Positions 36,255 through 47,935 of a stretch of DNA of 64,000 nt are shown one piece after another. The stretch's first letter is position 1, and every line of letters starts with the position of its first letter. Source of the stretch: Takifugu bimaculatus. Lineage: Eukaryota; Chordata; Actinopteri; Tetraodontiformes; Tetraodontidae. A program made the translations under genes and the position numbers. The stretch lies in the NCBI GenBank assembly GCA_004026145.2, contig CP034979.1:13552413-13616412 (forward strand), given 5' to 3'. The notes below the pieces were generated by a model. That model saw only the letters and a list, made by a program, of their open reading frames with translations. It was not told the DNA's origin and did no database searches.

Positions 36255-36264
36255 CCCCCCCCCC
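36255..36264. repeat. Poly-C tract, 10 bp
   Basis: C10 followed by a short GT stretch. Confidence 0.93.
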
Positions 36265-36400
36265 GCGTGTGTGTGCCGTAGAAATGACCATTTTTAATCA
36301 GACGGCAGGGGACACATCTGTCAGAAGATTAGGAACGCCGCAGTTAGGAGCGCAGATGAGCAAGAAATGGAGCAACACAAATCATTTCCCCTCATCGCAA

Positions 36401-36414
36401 CCCCCCCCCCCCCC
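36401..36414. repeat. Poly-C tract, 14 bp
   Basis: Uninterrupted C14, only 136 bp after the C10 run at 36255. Confidence 0.95.
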
Positions 36415-36579
36415 GGCTGACAAAACAGGCCTGAGTGTGAAAAGGTCTCCGGGGAATTAAATATAACTCCTGTAAGGCGATGGCGAGGATGTGAAGGTGA
36501 TAAGATGAGCAGGTTTACTGAAGCTGATGAGAGATTACACCAGGGATTTCTGTATTTTAATGCAGTGGGACTCCATCCT

Positions 36580-36609
36580 GTGTGTGTGTGTGTGGGGGGG
36601 GTGGGGGGG
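36580..36609. repeat. (GT)7 plus G-rich run
   Basis: GT array merging into G8-T-G7, the same GT-to-poly-G architecture as at 21579. Confidence 0.93.
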
Positions 36610-37394
36610 CGTCAGTGAGAGAACTCCTATGTTATGTACCCTCTGTAGTGTCGGCGAGTGACGACCTTGGGGTTTGCCCTATCCAGTCTCTGAAACCTTA
36701 ACGTTACATCAGTGGAAGGGTTGAGAATGTTCAGAGCTGGAAAAGTAATTGTGGAGCTGAGGGTAGTAATTTTGTGGTATTAAATTGCCTGTCAGAGCTA
36801 AATGAAGTAGGGTTTGTGTGCTGCCAAAAGCCATTCGTGCCTAAGAGCCGAGCAGTGTAGCTTTACCCGAAGAAGGTAGTATTTTCCTCCACCGCGTCAT
36901 TTTATCATTCAGCCGAGTTCCTGGTGTTGTTTTAAGAGATTTAGGTCTCATTACCCCAACGTGGGCCCTTTGTGATTTATACCATTATTATCGCACTCTC
37001 TCACAATAGAAATGATGCATGAATCACATTTGTTCTGTAAGACAAATGTTTCTCCGAGGGAAGGAGAGACATTGGAGCTGGTTAAAGGGACCCTCATTAA
37101 GCTCTCGTTATTGGATAAGTGGCTCTCATTTTCCCTGTGATATTCGAGGCCTGACTAACTGGTCTTTATACCTCTCTGAAGATTCCAGCGTCGCATTGCC
37201 ACCGTGATAATTTGCCCTTAGCGATATCGGGCTGCGGTTCTGCGTTTCAGCGGCCAAATCAGCGTCATTCACCTTGAGGTTCTGCTGACTTCAGCATCCG
37301 CTCCAACCCCAGACTCTAAATCTGTTGGAGATGGAGATAAATTTGGGCTCTAAGAGCTGGCGAGCTGGTGGTTCAGAGTCATTTTACATTTTGC
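36610..37394. other. Unique non-coding sequence
   Basis: No gene, RNA or repeat family recognised. Confidence 0.5.
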
Positions 37395-37650
37395 CAAAAG
37401 TAGTTCCTGACCTTTAGAGAATGACGGATTCATAACCTGGAAACCAACAATTATTTTAATAATCAATTCCTCTGAACGTTTTTATCTAGAATCATAAATG
37501 GCTTCGCCCATAAAATCTTAGTAGTTAATAAATATTCCATCACAAAGTCCACCGAGCGAAGGTGACATCTTCAAATGGCCAGTTATAAAACAATCTTGTG
37601 ACTCATAAAGCAAATTACCACTGAAATCGCACTTCAGTAGCTACGGCGGC
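37395..37650. promoter_or_regulatory. Candidate conserved non-coding element
   Basis: AT-rich and repeat-free, with AACAATTATTTTAATAATCAATT and several CATAAA cores in about 200 bp. The only interpretation offered is possible regulatory DNA. Confidence 0.28.
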
Positions 37651-40600
37651 GGTGACGGACTGCATGGAATTAATGCCCCCCCCCCACAAGTTGGAGAAAG
37701 AAAGAGGTAGTCCTGCTTTAAAATTCAGTAAACAAGGAAAAGCAGCTCACATTTCCTCTCCTGTCCAGTTGAAAAGCTGTAATTGTCTTGACTACATAGC
37801 CGAAAGTTGTCATTGATTTGCTGGGTGACGTAGGCTGAGAGACCCTCTATTGACGCTGCCATTGACATTTTCAGTAAATTCCACATTTAATTATCGTTCC
37901 ACGCCAAATGATACACCTCTGCATTCTCTGAGAGGGCGCCTGTCGATGGCGCCTGACGCCTTCTTCAAGAAAGACGTATTGAGCCGCGTGTCAGCGCGCC
38001 GTGATTTAGGACATATCACAGAACCATCTTTGTACGGTATAATTAACCCTTTACGCCACTGCCAGGCCGCCGAACACATCAATGTCTTCACTCACTTCAG
38101 TGCTAGCTGCTCTTTTTTCCCCATTTAGCTCTCGGATCCATAAAATAGATGTCGGAATATGGTCTAGCAGGAATGTGAGGGGGTAGAAGAACAAGATGAG
38201 AAGGGGTTTATCCCCCAGATTTCATTAAGTGGCCATGTGGGTTCCTCTTTACGTGACTTGGGCGGGAACATCAAGCCGAGGCTTCGAGCTTTAGGAAATA
38301 GCTTTGTCTTTCTTATATTTGACTATTTACCCGTGAACATCCTTCATCCTCGCCTTTGGTGCAGAAATAAACAACGCTGACGCGCATGTTGCCCGAATGA
38401 CATCTGAACCTGTCGGGGGGGCCATGAACCTGCCAGAGCCTGCAGCAGGTGCCAGAACCTGACACCTACCGGGAGAAGTGGCGGAGGGGGGTGATGTAGA
38501 GGCCGTTGGGGCTTTTTATTAGGGGCGAATAAGTAACATGATCCTAAAGGCCCCTGCCTTTTCCCACAGTGGCCCTGAACTACCACTCTGCGGCTCCACT
38601 GGCTAACTAACGACTCACTTGACTGTGGTTACAGGAAGCCCATTGTTGAAAAGGACAGAATTCAGGGAGGAAAGTGGTGTAATCCTGGCTCTGTCCTGGA
38701 TCAGTCAGTTTGGATTTCACACAGGCCTCACAGTCGGGCCTGGTGCAGCCAAGGGCCCCTGGACACTGTGTTCCTCAGCAAACAGGCATGCACCTCTTTA
38801 ATCACACCACCTCCTTCAAAGGACCTAGTGCTGCTACTTTACTGATTTTAAGTTGAAATGTAAAGTTTGTAAGCTAACTCATGCCTAGCTTGTGTATGCT
38901 AGTTGTTCTTGGAAGGCTTTTGTATTCAGGATAAAGTTCCTGATACCCACAGTTCACTTTCAGATAATCTTTACATGCAGGTGTTTGCCGAACTCTTGGA
39001 TTTATTCCAGCACTGTCAGATATCACCCAATGCACATCCATGTGGAACAAGCATGGATTTTGCATCACTGAGCGTATAAAGTATTGCTACATATAAACCT
39101 GCACATGCACGCACGTCCAAGAACCCAGCTTTAGGCACCATGTATGATGCAACACAGTAAATAATACATCTCCACAGCTCCCACATGGCCTTTCTTTACA
39201 GTTTTTGGGACTTTTTAAGCCTTTGCAGCTGAGTTCAAGTTGACATTTATGCTGTTTTATTACATTTTAACAACATTGTTGCAGTAAAAGTTCTCCGCTG
39301 CTGCTCTATAGGCGTCACACTAAAGTCACGTCCACTGTGAGCCGCGCACTCTTTGATTCAATTAGGCAAAACTCCAGCCTACACAAACGACATTGAAATA
39401 AATTGATGTAATGACAAAAATCCCCGCTTGGTATCAGGCGAGAGGTGGAAACCCACTCCCACAATTCCCAGGCTTTGCGCTCGGCGTGGCATTGTGATGT
39501 GATCTCGGCTCATTCGGAAGAAAAGAAATCACTGTTCCCCCCCCCCCCGTTTTACATACGAGTGTTGGACTACGGAGGCATTTGTAGTTATTTTAGGAGG
39601 CACAGAGCCGGAGCTGCAGGGGTTACTGGTTCCCTCTTCACCTATGCTATGGAGAGCAGATAATTGCTCCATGGCCAGAAGGCTTTGATTGGCGCGGTAG
39701 TTAGTGATCAGAGCAGCGAGATGTCTGGCTCTCTGTGGACACCAGTAACTCTCTAACATATGGCAGAGTGAAGTGGGCGGAAGGGTTTCTTTCTTTTTTT
39801 TTTAAAGTTGCTCTCATCCTCATTTTCTGTGTGACCTCACGCAGGGGTTACAGTGTCACGCGGTGCCATTCAAATTTAAGTTAGCCATGGGTATTTCTAA
39901 AGCTTGTGAGGATTGAAAATGCAAATATAGATTTGACCACGAGCGTGCACCGCGTGTCAGACCACCATCTCGCAGCTCTCTCGGATAGATTCGAGTTGTG
40001 AGAAACTTAGATAATGTTCAACTTTTCACATGAAGGGTTTTGTGCTTCGAGGTACTGGTTTTTTTTTTGTCTTGTTTATTTTAATAGCACAAAACTTTGC
40101 CAGGCTGCTTCTTTGGAAACGAGGCGCTCGGGGGAAATGTTACCATCTTCAAGCTTTTGTTCAATCACTTCTGTAGAGAGGATTTGCAGAGAGATCAGGT
40201 GATTCACTCAATACACGTGACGACTGAAGCTCCTCACTCTTGGGGGGTGGAGGCAGTGATGTAATTCTGCTCTCTATTTCATGTTTTTAAACGTTGGTTG
40301 AGAGAGCCGACGTGTCATAATGGAATTAGTCTCATCAAATAATAACTGGGCAGCGTGTGATTGGCCACACAGTTACTCTTTATTTACCTGAGGTGGACGT
40401 CATTAGAGGAAACGGGACGTTGGGATTCACCACCACCTCAGAGCTCAGCAGTGTGTCGTTGCTGCTGTAATCTGTGACACATTGAGCTCCTCCCACCACA
40501 TGATGGTGGCAGCCCACGATTTACCCTTGTTTGTTCCCTCTACTTCCTGTTTGCACTTTGAGGAGCTACAAATGTCTTCCCGTACGTTGCTACGTGACTT

Positions 40601-40718
40601 TTCTCTGTGATTACGAGTGCGTGCTATCTGGGCTTGTGTGCTGCTCTCTGAGGAGGGAAACCCTTCCAAAACTCCAGGGGGTCCTCAGTGGTTAGACTGC
40701 AAATACCTCTTTAACATT
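37651..40718. other. Unique non-coding sequence
   Basis: No gene is recognised. Poly-C runs occur at 37676-37685 and 39537-39548, T10 near 40059 and an octamer ATGCAAAT at 39919-39926. Confidence 0.45.
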
Positions 40719-40749
40719 ACACACACACACACACACACACAAACACACA
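40719..40749. repeat. (CA)11 microsatellite
   Basis: CA array with an AA interruption near its 3' end. Confidence 0.95.
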
Positions 40750-43700
40750 GAGTATCATGTTGTCTGGGACCCCTTTGTCCCCGCTCTGCACCCGTCTGTA
40801 GAGAAATCTGGGTTGATGTTTGCGATGGCAGCGAACCCTCTCGGCAAACAAAGCGGTGATTGAACAGCGGATTCCTCCTCTTTTCACTCTGGAGTCTTCT
40901 TGTCCACTGCAAGTTTACATGACCCCTCAACTCCTCTCCACAGAAGCTGCTGAGTTTTGTTCGCTGGTGTCTTTGGGGCACATAAGGAGCCATTGTTGCC
41001 TGGGCCGTTCTACTTGGCTCAACCTCACAAGGCCCTTTCACACCACGCAGATTGTGGAGCTGTTTACCAGAACCTTATCCCTGATCTTGGTGCGTTTCCA
41101 TCCCATTCACTAGGAGCAAATTTCTTAACTAGAAGCTGTTTTATTCGTAAATATTCCTCATTTAGATTGTGCTTCATGACCATGAATGTTGAAAACAGCT
41201 CCCGGCGGTCCGCTCCTGCTCGCAGGCTTTAATGATGCGGTGAAGCTGTAAATTTGGGAGCCTCGGGGGTTGGTTACTGTCCATAAATATCGGAATCTCT
41301 TTGGTTTGATCGGATAAAAGCACCTATTCCTTCCAAAACGCATGGTTGATGTCTGCGCGGCTGCTCCCTGGCCTGTCATTTAAGAAAAAACAATTGATTT
41401 CACAAATATTTTCCTAATGTTTGGAGGTAATTTATATCCTCTAAATTGGCAGCGCCCCTGTCCTGTCTGTCATTTTCCGCCAGAGTGATTTTGAGTTGTT
41501 TACTCGAGCGCATCAACTCACTTTTCACTCTCACTTAAACTGAATGAGACTTCCCGCGACGAGGCTATTTCACTAAGCCTCTCCGCCGATGTTGGATGTG
41601 TCCGTCACCGCACGTCTCGTTCAAGGGAGACAAGACAATGGATTTATTAGAGAGACAGATGAACTTCTTTTCCAATCCCGTCATCCTCTCAGACGTCTAA
41701 ACCCAGACAGCTGACGCGCGTATGACAGCTGTCACATTCGTCACAGTCGGGGCGCAAACAAGCAAGGAACGCCTCGACGCTGTCTGGAAATCCAAAGTTA
41801 AGTGTTGCCATCAGAGGCCCCGCGGAGGATCGTGGGAGACGCGGCGTTTTCGGTTCCTCGTGATCTAGTTTGAATTGAGCCGTAATTTGGTCTCGGAGAG
41901 CAGCAGGATATATGCTGGGATGAGTGCTCTTTCTTTGAGTTTCTATGAGCAAGTCCCTCATGTCCTATCACTGTCCTTTCTGTTGGAAGAACATCTTTCT
42001 CTTACCAAAGGGAATTTACACAAGCATCATCAGATAAATAAGAACCCAGGGACGCCCCGACCACTTCTAAACCCGCTTCCCTCCGGACTTGTGTTTATAA
42101 TAAAGGCTAATGAATGGAAAGTGGGTTTTATCAGTGGAAGATGAAGGACTGGTTGGCATGAGTGATGCATTTTGTCCCACATGGCATAATTAAGGGCTAT
42201 TTTTGAAGATTCCTCCTTTGTGTCATTGGCCAATTCTTTGTGGATATTGGCTTTGGGCTGTTCAAGCATTGTATGAAGGGCAGATGTACTTTTGCTCGTC
42301 ATGCAACTCATAAATGGAGCTGCTTAAAATTACAGTTTACAGTAGGTTGACTTTTTAAATCCCCATTCTTCTTTGGTTACACGAATAAACCTCAACACTG
42401 TCGACAGGCTGGCTGCAGTTGGGTTTTGGTCGACGCGTTTCACTTAAATGTGGTCTCAAGGAATTGGTTCTCGATAGTTTATCTTTTAAAATCCGGCATA
42501 TTTTAATCCCAGAGCCATTTGTTTAGAAGGATTTGCACTCTTCTTTGCGTTTACCATGACTTTTCTGTTCCATCTTCCAATCACAAAGTGTTTGGGCTTC
42601 CACAAGGAATTGGATTCCAGGAGCGGCTTGGCATTCCTCTCAGTCAATGAGACACAGCGTTTCTGTTTCTGAGTCAAACTGCATCAGTCTGCACTCAACA
42701 TTGAGCCACGAATAAACTCTATAGTACACGTACACAAGCTCCAGACACCCCTCATTCTACAAATCCCATAATGCACTGCATTTTGTGGTGTGGTGGGGAC
42801 CCATGAGCCTCTCCTTCCCCTACAATCAACATGCTTGTGGGCAGGCTGATAGCAGCGACAAATAACAGCTGGTTTATTCGCTCTCAATGAAGATTAAAAC
42901 CCGTCTTTGTAGACGTTGACGTTTCTTCTTGTCATAAAAGCACCGAACTGCTCTTGTGACCTCAGATGTGGAGGAAGCAGTGAAAGACTAGATAGTCAAA
43001 CACTGGATATGTCAACGCGATAACAAGGTGACACGTAATTGTGTGGATCACTAGCTTGTTACTGGCGCGTACGGGTTAACGCCGCGTTTAATGAGAACAG
43101 GTCTTGGAATTTGAACCGATCTGGCCTTGTTCTTTCTTCAGCTCCTTCTTTGTGTTGAAATTGGTCATTTGGTCATTTGTGAGTTAAACAACTCGTCCCG
43201 TCTGATCTAATCTGTGAATGAATATGAGGCGAGTTTCTCTCTGGTTGCTTTTCTTTTCTTTTGGTCTTGTTTATGAAGACCTCCTGTTGTCCCGGCACAT
43301 AATTCTTTTTTCATCAAGCCCTAATGGACTGTAGGTTTTTGCTGAAGTGTGTTATCAATCTATATCTCTTGTTTTGTGGGAGGACGTTGATCAATAGAAA
43401 TACCATTTCCTTCTTGACTGGATGGGACAGTTTGGTAGCCGCTGCTTAGGTCATGTAATGGAGCTGGTGAGAGCCGGGACACATGATCAATAAAACCTCG
43501 GAATAAAAAGATGAAATTCTCTTTTTCTCAGTGATTACAGGCTCAATGGTTGAATTTCTTAGAGACCCCAAACTTTTCATTTTCCTTTTGGTGTAGAAGT
43601 GATTTACTCTTTTTTTTTCTTTTTTTTTAAAAAGGGAGCAAACAACCATATCAAAGATTTTTTTCCCTCCTTCCCCTCTCAGCCTCAAGCCCATTAAAAT

Positions 43701-44809
43701 TCCTCTGAAGTTTTTTTTACATATCACTACATCAAGTGCACATAAATTATAAATGTCTCATATGTAGCAGTCTTGCACTTGTAGCCCCCGGGTTCCCTTG
43801 AAACTGATTTGGTGTCTATGAACTTTGTTGTTACAAGGCCCAGAGAAAATTGGAGTAATGTGCTGTCTGTGTGATTCATCACTCAGAGCTCATAATGCAG
43901 AACATACCATAATAAACATCTCCAGCATCATCTGTTACCATGAGATTGGGTTTGTTTCAGCCATTAATGAGTTTACTGTCATCAAGTCAGTCTGGATATT
44001 ATTCATGAGTGTGACTGTGTCATAATAGAGCCGTGCGTTCTGATTCCTGGGGTGTGACGCCTCTTCCAGACGGCGAGGAGGTCAGCTGGGCGCACGTCTT
44101 CTGGCTGTGTTTGTCGCACGTTTGACTTACGAGCCACACTGAGCGTTTCTCCAGCAGGAGAGAGGCTTCCTGTTGGCTCTCGTGTGTAGGGAGGTGTGTC
44201 CTCGCCGGAGGATTACAGTAATCTCTCTATAAGAGGTGTGTATGGCCATAAAGAAGGATTTATGAATGAATGGTTACGGGTGTGAGGATGAAACACACCC
44301 TGGACTGTCCATCTTAGGGCCCCATTTACCCCAAATGAACCTGCTGGTGTTAGTATCATTTTCACACCAAACCTTGAAAATGCTGTAATTTCCCCGTTTA
44401 AACGGAAACGGACGCCAGGGCTTTTTTAAAACCTACACACTGGAGCCTGTTCTCAAAATGTGCTGTTTTCTCCTCATCAAACAGGACCTGGAATATGTAT
44501 TAATTCTTTTTTGATCATAGATATTTTTCACAAGGCATTTAAATGGGAAGAAATAATCAATTTGCAAGAAAGTTTTTATGAGGTCATTGTGAGAAATCCC
44601 ATTTTATTTGAGCTTTGATCCATTATGAAATCACGCCTGATAAAAGGGTTTGACTTGGACGTGCTGAGCTGTCGCTGGTTGGACGTGCGCCCACCCACTT
44701 TCCCCTTGGCAACCTTCTGCCAAAAATAGAACTAATTATGATTACATTTAGTCATTTTTATACTGTCAACATTCAACATGATGTGGCTTGATTTTTGTCA
44801 CGCAACTGA
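40750..44809. other. Unique non-coding sequence
   Basis: No gene is recognised. T-rich/A-rich sequence at 43608-43634 explains the Lys-rich minus frame at 43446-43727. Several short overlapping frames at 40685-41113 have no domain. Confidence 0.45.
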
Positions 44810-44813
44810 CTAA

Positions 44814-44832
44814 ATAGTGACACCTAGAGGAC
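44814..44832 (-). promoter_or_regulatory. Weak CTCF-like motif
   Basis: AGTGACACCTAGAGGAC; its complement fits the CTCF core with two mismatches. It shares AGTGACACCT with the stronger 34806-34822 site. Confidence 0.18.
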
Positions 44833-44869
44833 ATAGGCTACTAGCTTAGCACAAGCCCAACAGTTTATA

Positions 44870-45290
44870 TCAACGTAGATCATATATTAATGAAATCTCA
44901 AATGGCTCTCCCTTCCTAAAACTCCACCCAGGCGTGTTTGTCATTAAGTTTTTAATTCTTTCTCGTATGTATCTTTTGGGTTCCCAGATTTTGCTAAAAG
45001 TTCCCAGACTTGGAGAGAAGCAGGCAGCTGTGTCCTTGTTTTTGACTCTCATCTGTTCTAACCATTCCACTCTTTCTAAACTTGTAACCAGATGCACATC
45101 TAAAGGAATATGATTTATTAGGGGTGCAACTCCCCAGGACTTTAAAAGACCATCGACTTGTTTATCCAAGTTAACATTCTTGGCCATATCCATATATTTT
45201 AAGTTTGCCCTTTCATGTGGTTCCTTTGCTGGCTGCCAGGATTACAGTCCACCAACATTAAAAACATGTCAGCTGCTTATGTCACTCATG
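44870..45290 (-). mobile_element. L1-type LINE ORF2 C-terminal relic
   Basis: A 107-codon minus-strand frame (45193-44870), extendable upstream to a stop at about 45249, reads ANLKYMDMA near its start and PSLGTFSKIWEPKRYIRE about 80 residues later. A GGL lies just beyond the stop. In fish L1-type ORF2 proteins the segment after the polymerase domain has a GGLxLPxFxxYYWAANL box and, some 70-80 residues on, an NPxxxxTLxIWxQ box. Order and spacing agree, though identity is low and the frame is broken. Read as a decayed fragment; a chance frame remains possible. Confidence 0.4.
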
Positions 45291-46343
45291 AAGGATTCCG
45301 ATTTGGGCAGCGTCGACGACACGGATCAGTTCTGCAACTGTTCCTTGAAAGCGTTACATAATTGATGTATTTTCATGGTGCTGCGGCAAGTTGATGACAC
45401 GGGAGGACTGATTCTGTTAAGAGCAGGCCTCATTGACTCTTTTCCCTTGAAGCCGCCCATCTTTTAGCCTTCACAATCCCCCCCCCCCAATGGAAAACAT
45501 GTGGCAGGACTTGTCATTTGTTAGCGTATGCTAGAAAGAGTGAAACAGGCCGAGCGATGGCTCATCAGGAACACTCATTCAGGATGATGAATGCGGCCAA
45601 ACACACATTTGTCCGTAAAACTTGCAGCGCGGATCAGCATCATTAAGCATGAGGAATAGGTGGAGCCCGCTGAGAAGTGAATGCAGCAAACAGATGTTGC
45701 GGGTTTTCAGCAGCATCTTTCATCCAGAGTGCCGCCATTAATAAAGTTGAAGGTGATCCCCGTGTTTTCGTATAATAAGCCTAAATAAAGTATGGCGGGG
45801 TTCTGGGGAAATTGCTGAATAAACAGATTGTCACCGTGGCTCCCTGAACGAGCACCCAAGCTCAGTCGTGACGCCGTAGTTAGCATCCTCGGTAAAGTGT
45901 ACTCGTCAGCACATACTTGCAAGGTCCTCAGAGCTTGCACCATACCGATCCGTTCCTCGAGCAGCATAGCCCGAGCTTCCCAAACGTTACACCCAGTGTT
46001 TCAAGGCGGTAAACACAAACCCAGTCCGTGTGATCGTAACGGACAGTCGTGCGCGGCGTTGTCAATCTGCTGGGGCGCATGTGCGTCTGGGCTGAGATGT
46101 TGAACGGTCGGGCCGGTGCTCCGGGTGTATCAGGTGACTGAGCCCCGTGTTGGAGCAGCTTGGCCCTGTTGTAGAGGGCTTCCATCTCTGTCAGCCTTGT
46201 CTCATCTTATAAACAGGCTCAGACAGAGAGGCTTTACCATGAATAATGCCTCACTCCATAGAATCCCAACACCTATAAATCTTAATAGCGGTTCCCACAT
46301 TCCAGCGGATGGCCACATCTCTTTCCCACCATGCCCGCCTCGA
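45291..46343. other. Unique non-coding sequence
   Basis: No gene is recognised. C11 lies at 45478-45488. Confidence 0.5.
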
Positions 46344-46359
46344 CCCCCCCCCCCCCCCC
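46344..46359. repeat. Poly-C tract, 16 bp
   Basis: Uninterrupted C16; source of Pro/Gly runs in flanking frames. Confidence 0.97.
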
Positions 46360-47415
46360 ATGCAGAGTCTCCAAATTTTCCACCCTCAAAGTAAACCCAC
46401 GGTGACTTAAGTTCCTCCACACCGTGATTTACCTACAAACAGGATTACACGTATATAGCTCATGCAAATCAATAAAATAAAATAAAAAAAATGCCAGGAA
46501 CGTTTAGCCTCCCGCGGATTGCTAAATGCAATATAGCGCTCCGGGGATCGCGGCGAGGGAACGGCGTCCAAATGGAGTCTGATCATTTGCATTGGACCTG
46601 TTGTCCTGCGTTTGAAAAGTGCATTTTTCATTTTCATAACGGTAAATCGCAGGCGCGCGTTTCCATAGCAGCGTCGCCGTCACTTCTTTTCCCAACTCCT
46701 GCCTTGACTTAAAGTCCCAGATGTTTAGGCCGAGTGTCATCAAAAGCTCAGCCCTTTGAGCATTCAATCAGTTTTATTTTGATGCTGATGGAAGAAACAA
46801 ATAAATAAAGAGGAAATTTGAAACCTTTTTTTTTAACATCGTAAACACAGTCCTGATTTATTCTGTTCATTTTAAAGTCAAAACAAAAACATAAAAAAGT
46901 CATGCCTGTGAAATATTCCCTCCGCGTCGCTCCATGACCCTCAGGTCTGAGCTGCATAAGTCAGCCTGATGTGAATTGCATGTTGCATTTTTCATGCTTG
47001 CCAACTGAATTATATTAACTGGCTTTGAAGTGAAGGAAAATATACTTATAAATCAGCCGATCTCGCGTATATCAAGTTTCTCCGTCATCGGACAGACATC
47101 AGGAATGCCGCGCGGCGCCCTAGCCAAACTGGGAGCGAGTTAGCGGAGATGAGCGGAGATATTGACACTTTGAGAGACGTCTGGCTTTGATATGTCCATC
47201 TGTGCCTTTGGGCTGAGGCTGGTCAACATGATTTGCCAAACTGAGCCTGCTTTAGATTCATCGTTCATAAATTGGGAATATGTCACCTTTGAAGTGCAAT
47301 TACGGCGCACGCTGAGGAGGTGGATTCTCCCAGTCCACCATTTCATTACTCCACCCTCACGCACTTTGGAGTCCGTAGACGAGTCAAATTTAATAGAGGG
47401 ATAACACTCTGACCA
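46360..47415. other. Unique non-coding sequence
   Basis: No gene is recognised. Two octamers lie 123 bp apart in opposite orientation: ATGCAAAT (46462-46469) and ATTTGCAT (46585-46592). Confidence 0.45.
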
Positions 47416-47428
47416 CCCCCCCCCCCCC
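47416..47428. repeat. Poly-C tract, 13 bp
   Basis: Uninterrupted C13. Confidence 0.96.
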
Positions 47429-47689
47429 ACCGTCTTTTAAAAGCCTGTTTTGATCCACTAAATAAAACAAAGAACCTGATTCCTTCTGTATCATGGTGTC
47501 AGTAATCCAGGTAATCCTTCGTGTGTTGTCTCATTCATTCTATTAAAGAAACGACCTCTTCTTCTGCGTATTTCACTGTTCTCCCCTCACACCAAGAGCT
47601 CTGCGCTATATTTCCATACATAACTGAAACGTTGGTTCACGGCACAGCAAGTTCCCCCCACGTCCACGCCTCTGGCGTGGTTCAAAGAT

Positions 47690-47935
47690 AAATTAGCACC
47701 TTCTAAATAATGCAGTGAACCCTAATTCTCTTTGATTAGTGGCGAGTAAAAAGATAGTGACCCATTGAAATTGATCATCAGCATAAATAATGACTGGATG
47801 AACTGATAAAATGCAAAGTTCTTGACCATCATAAATCAAACGAAAACCACTTGGTGTGGAAGTCATTGGAATTAGGAGTCCGTGCTCCTATTAATTATGT
47901 TGCCTTGCCTGGGTGACAGTGTTATAAATCAGTTG
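47690..47935. promoter_or_regulatory. Candidate conserved non-coding element
   Basis: Repeat-free, with TTAATTATGTTG, GCATAAATAATGA and GATTAGTGG cores and no usable frame. Confidence 0.28.
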
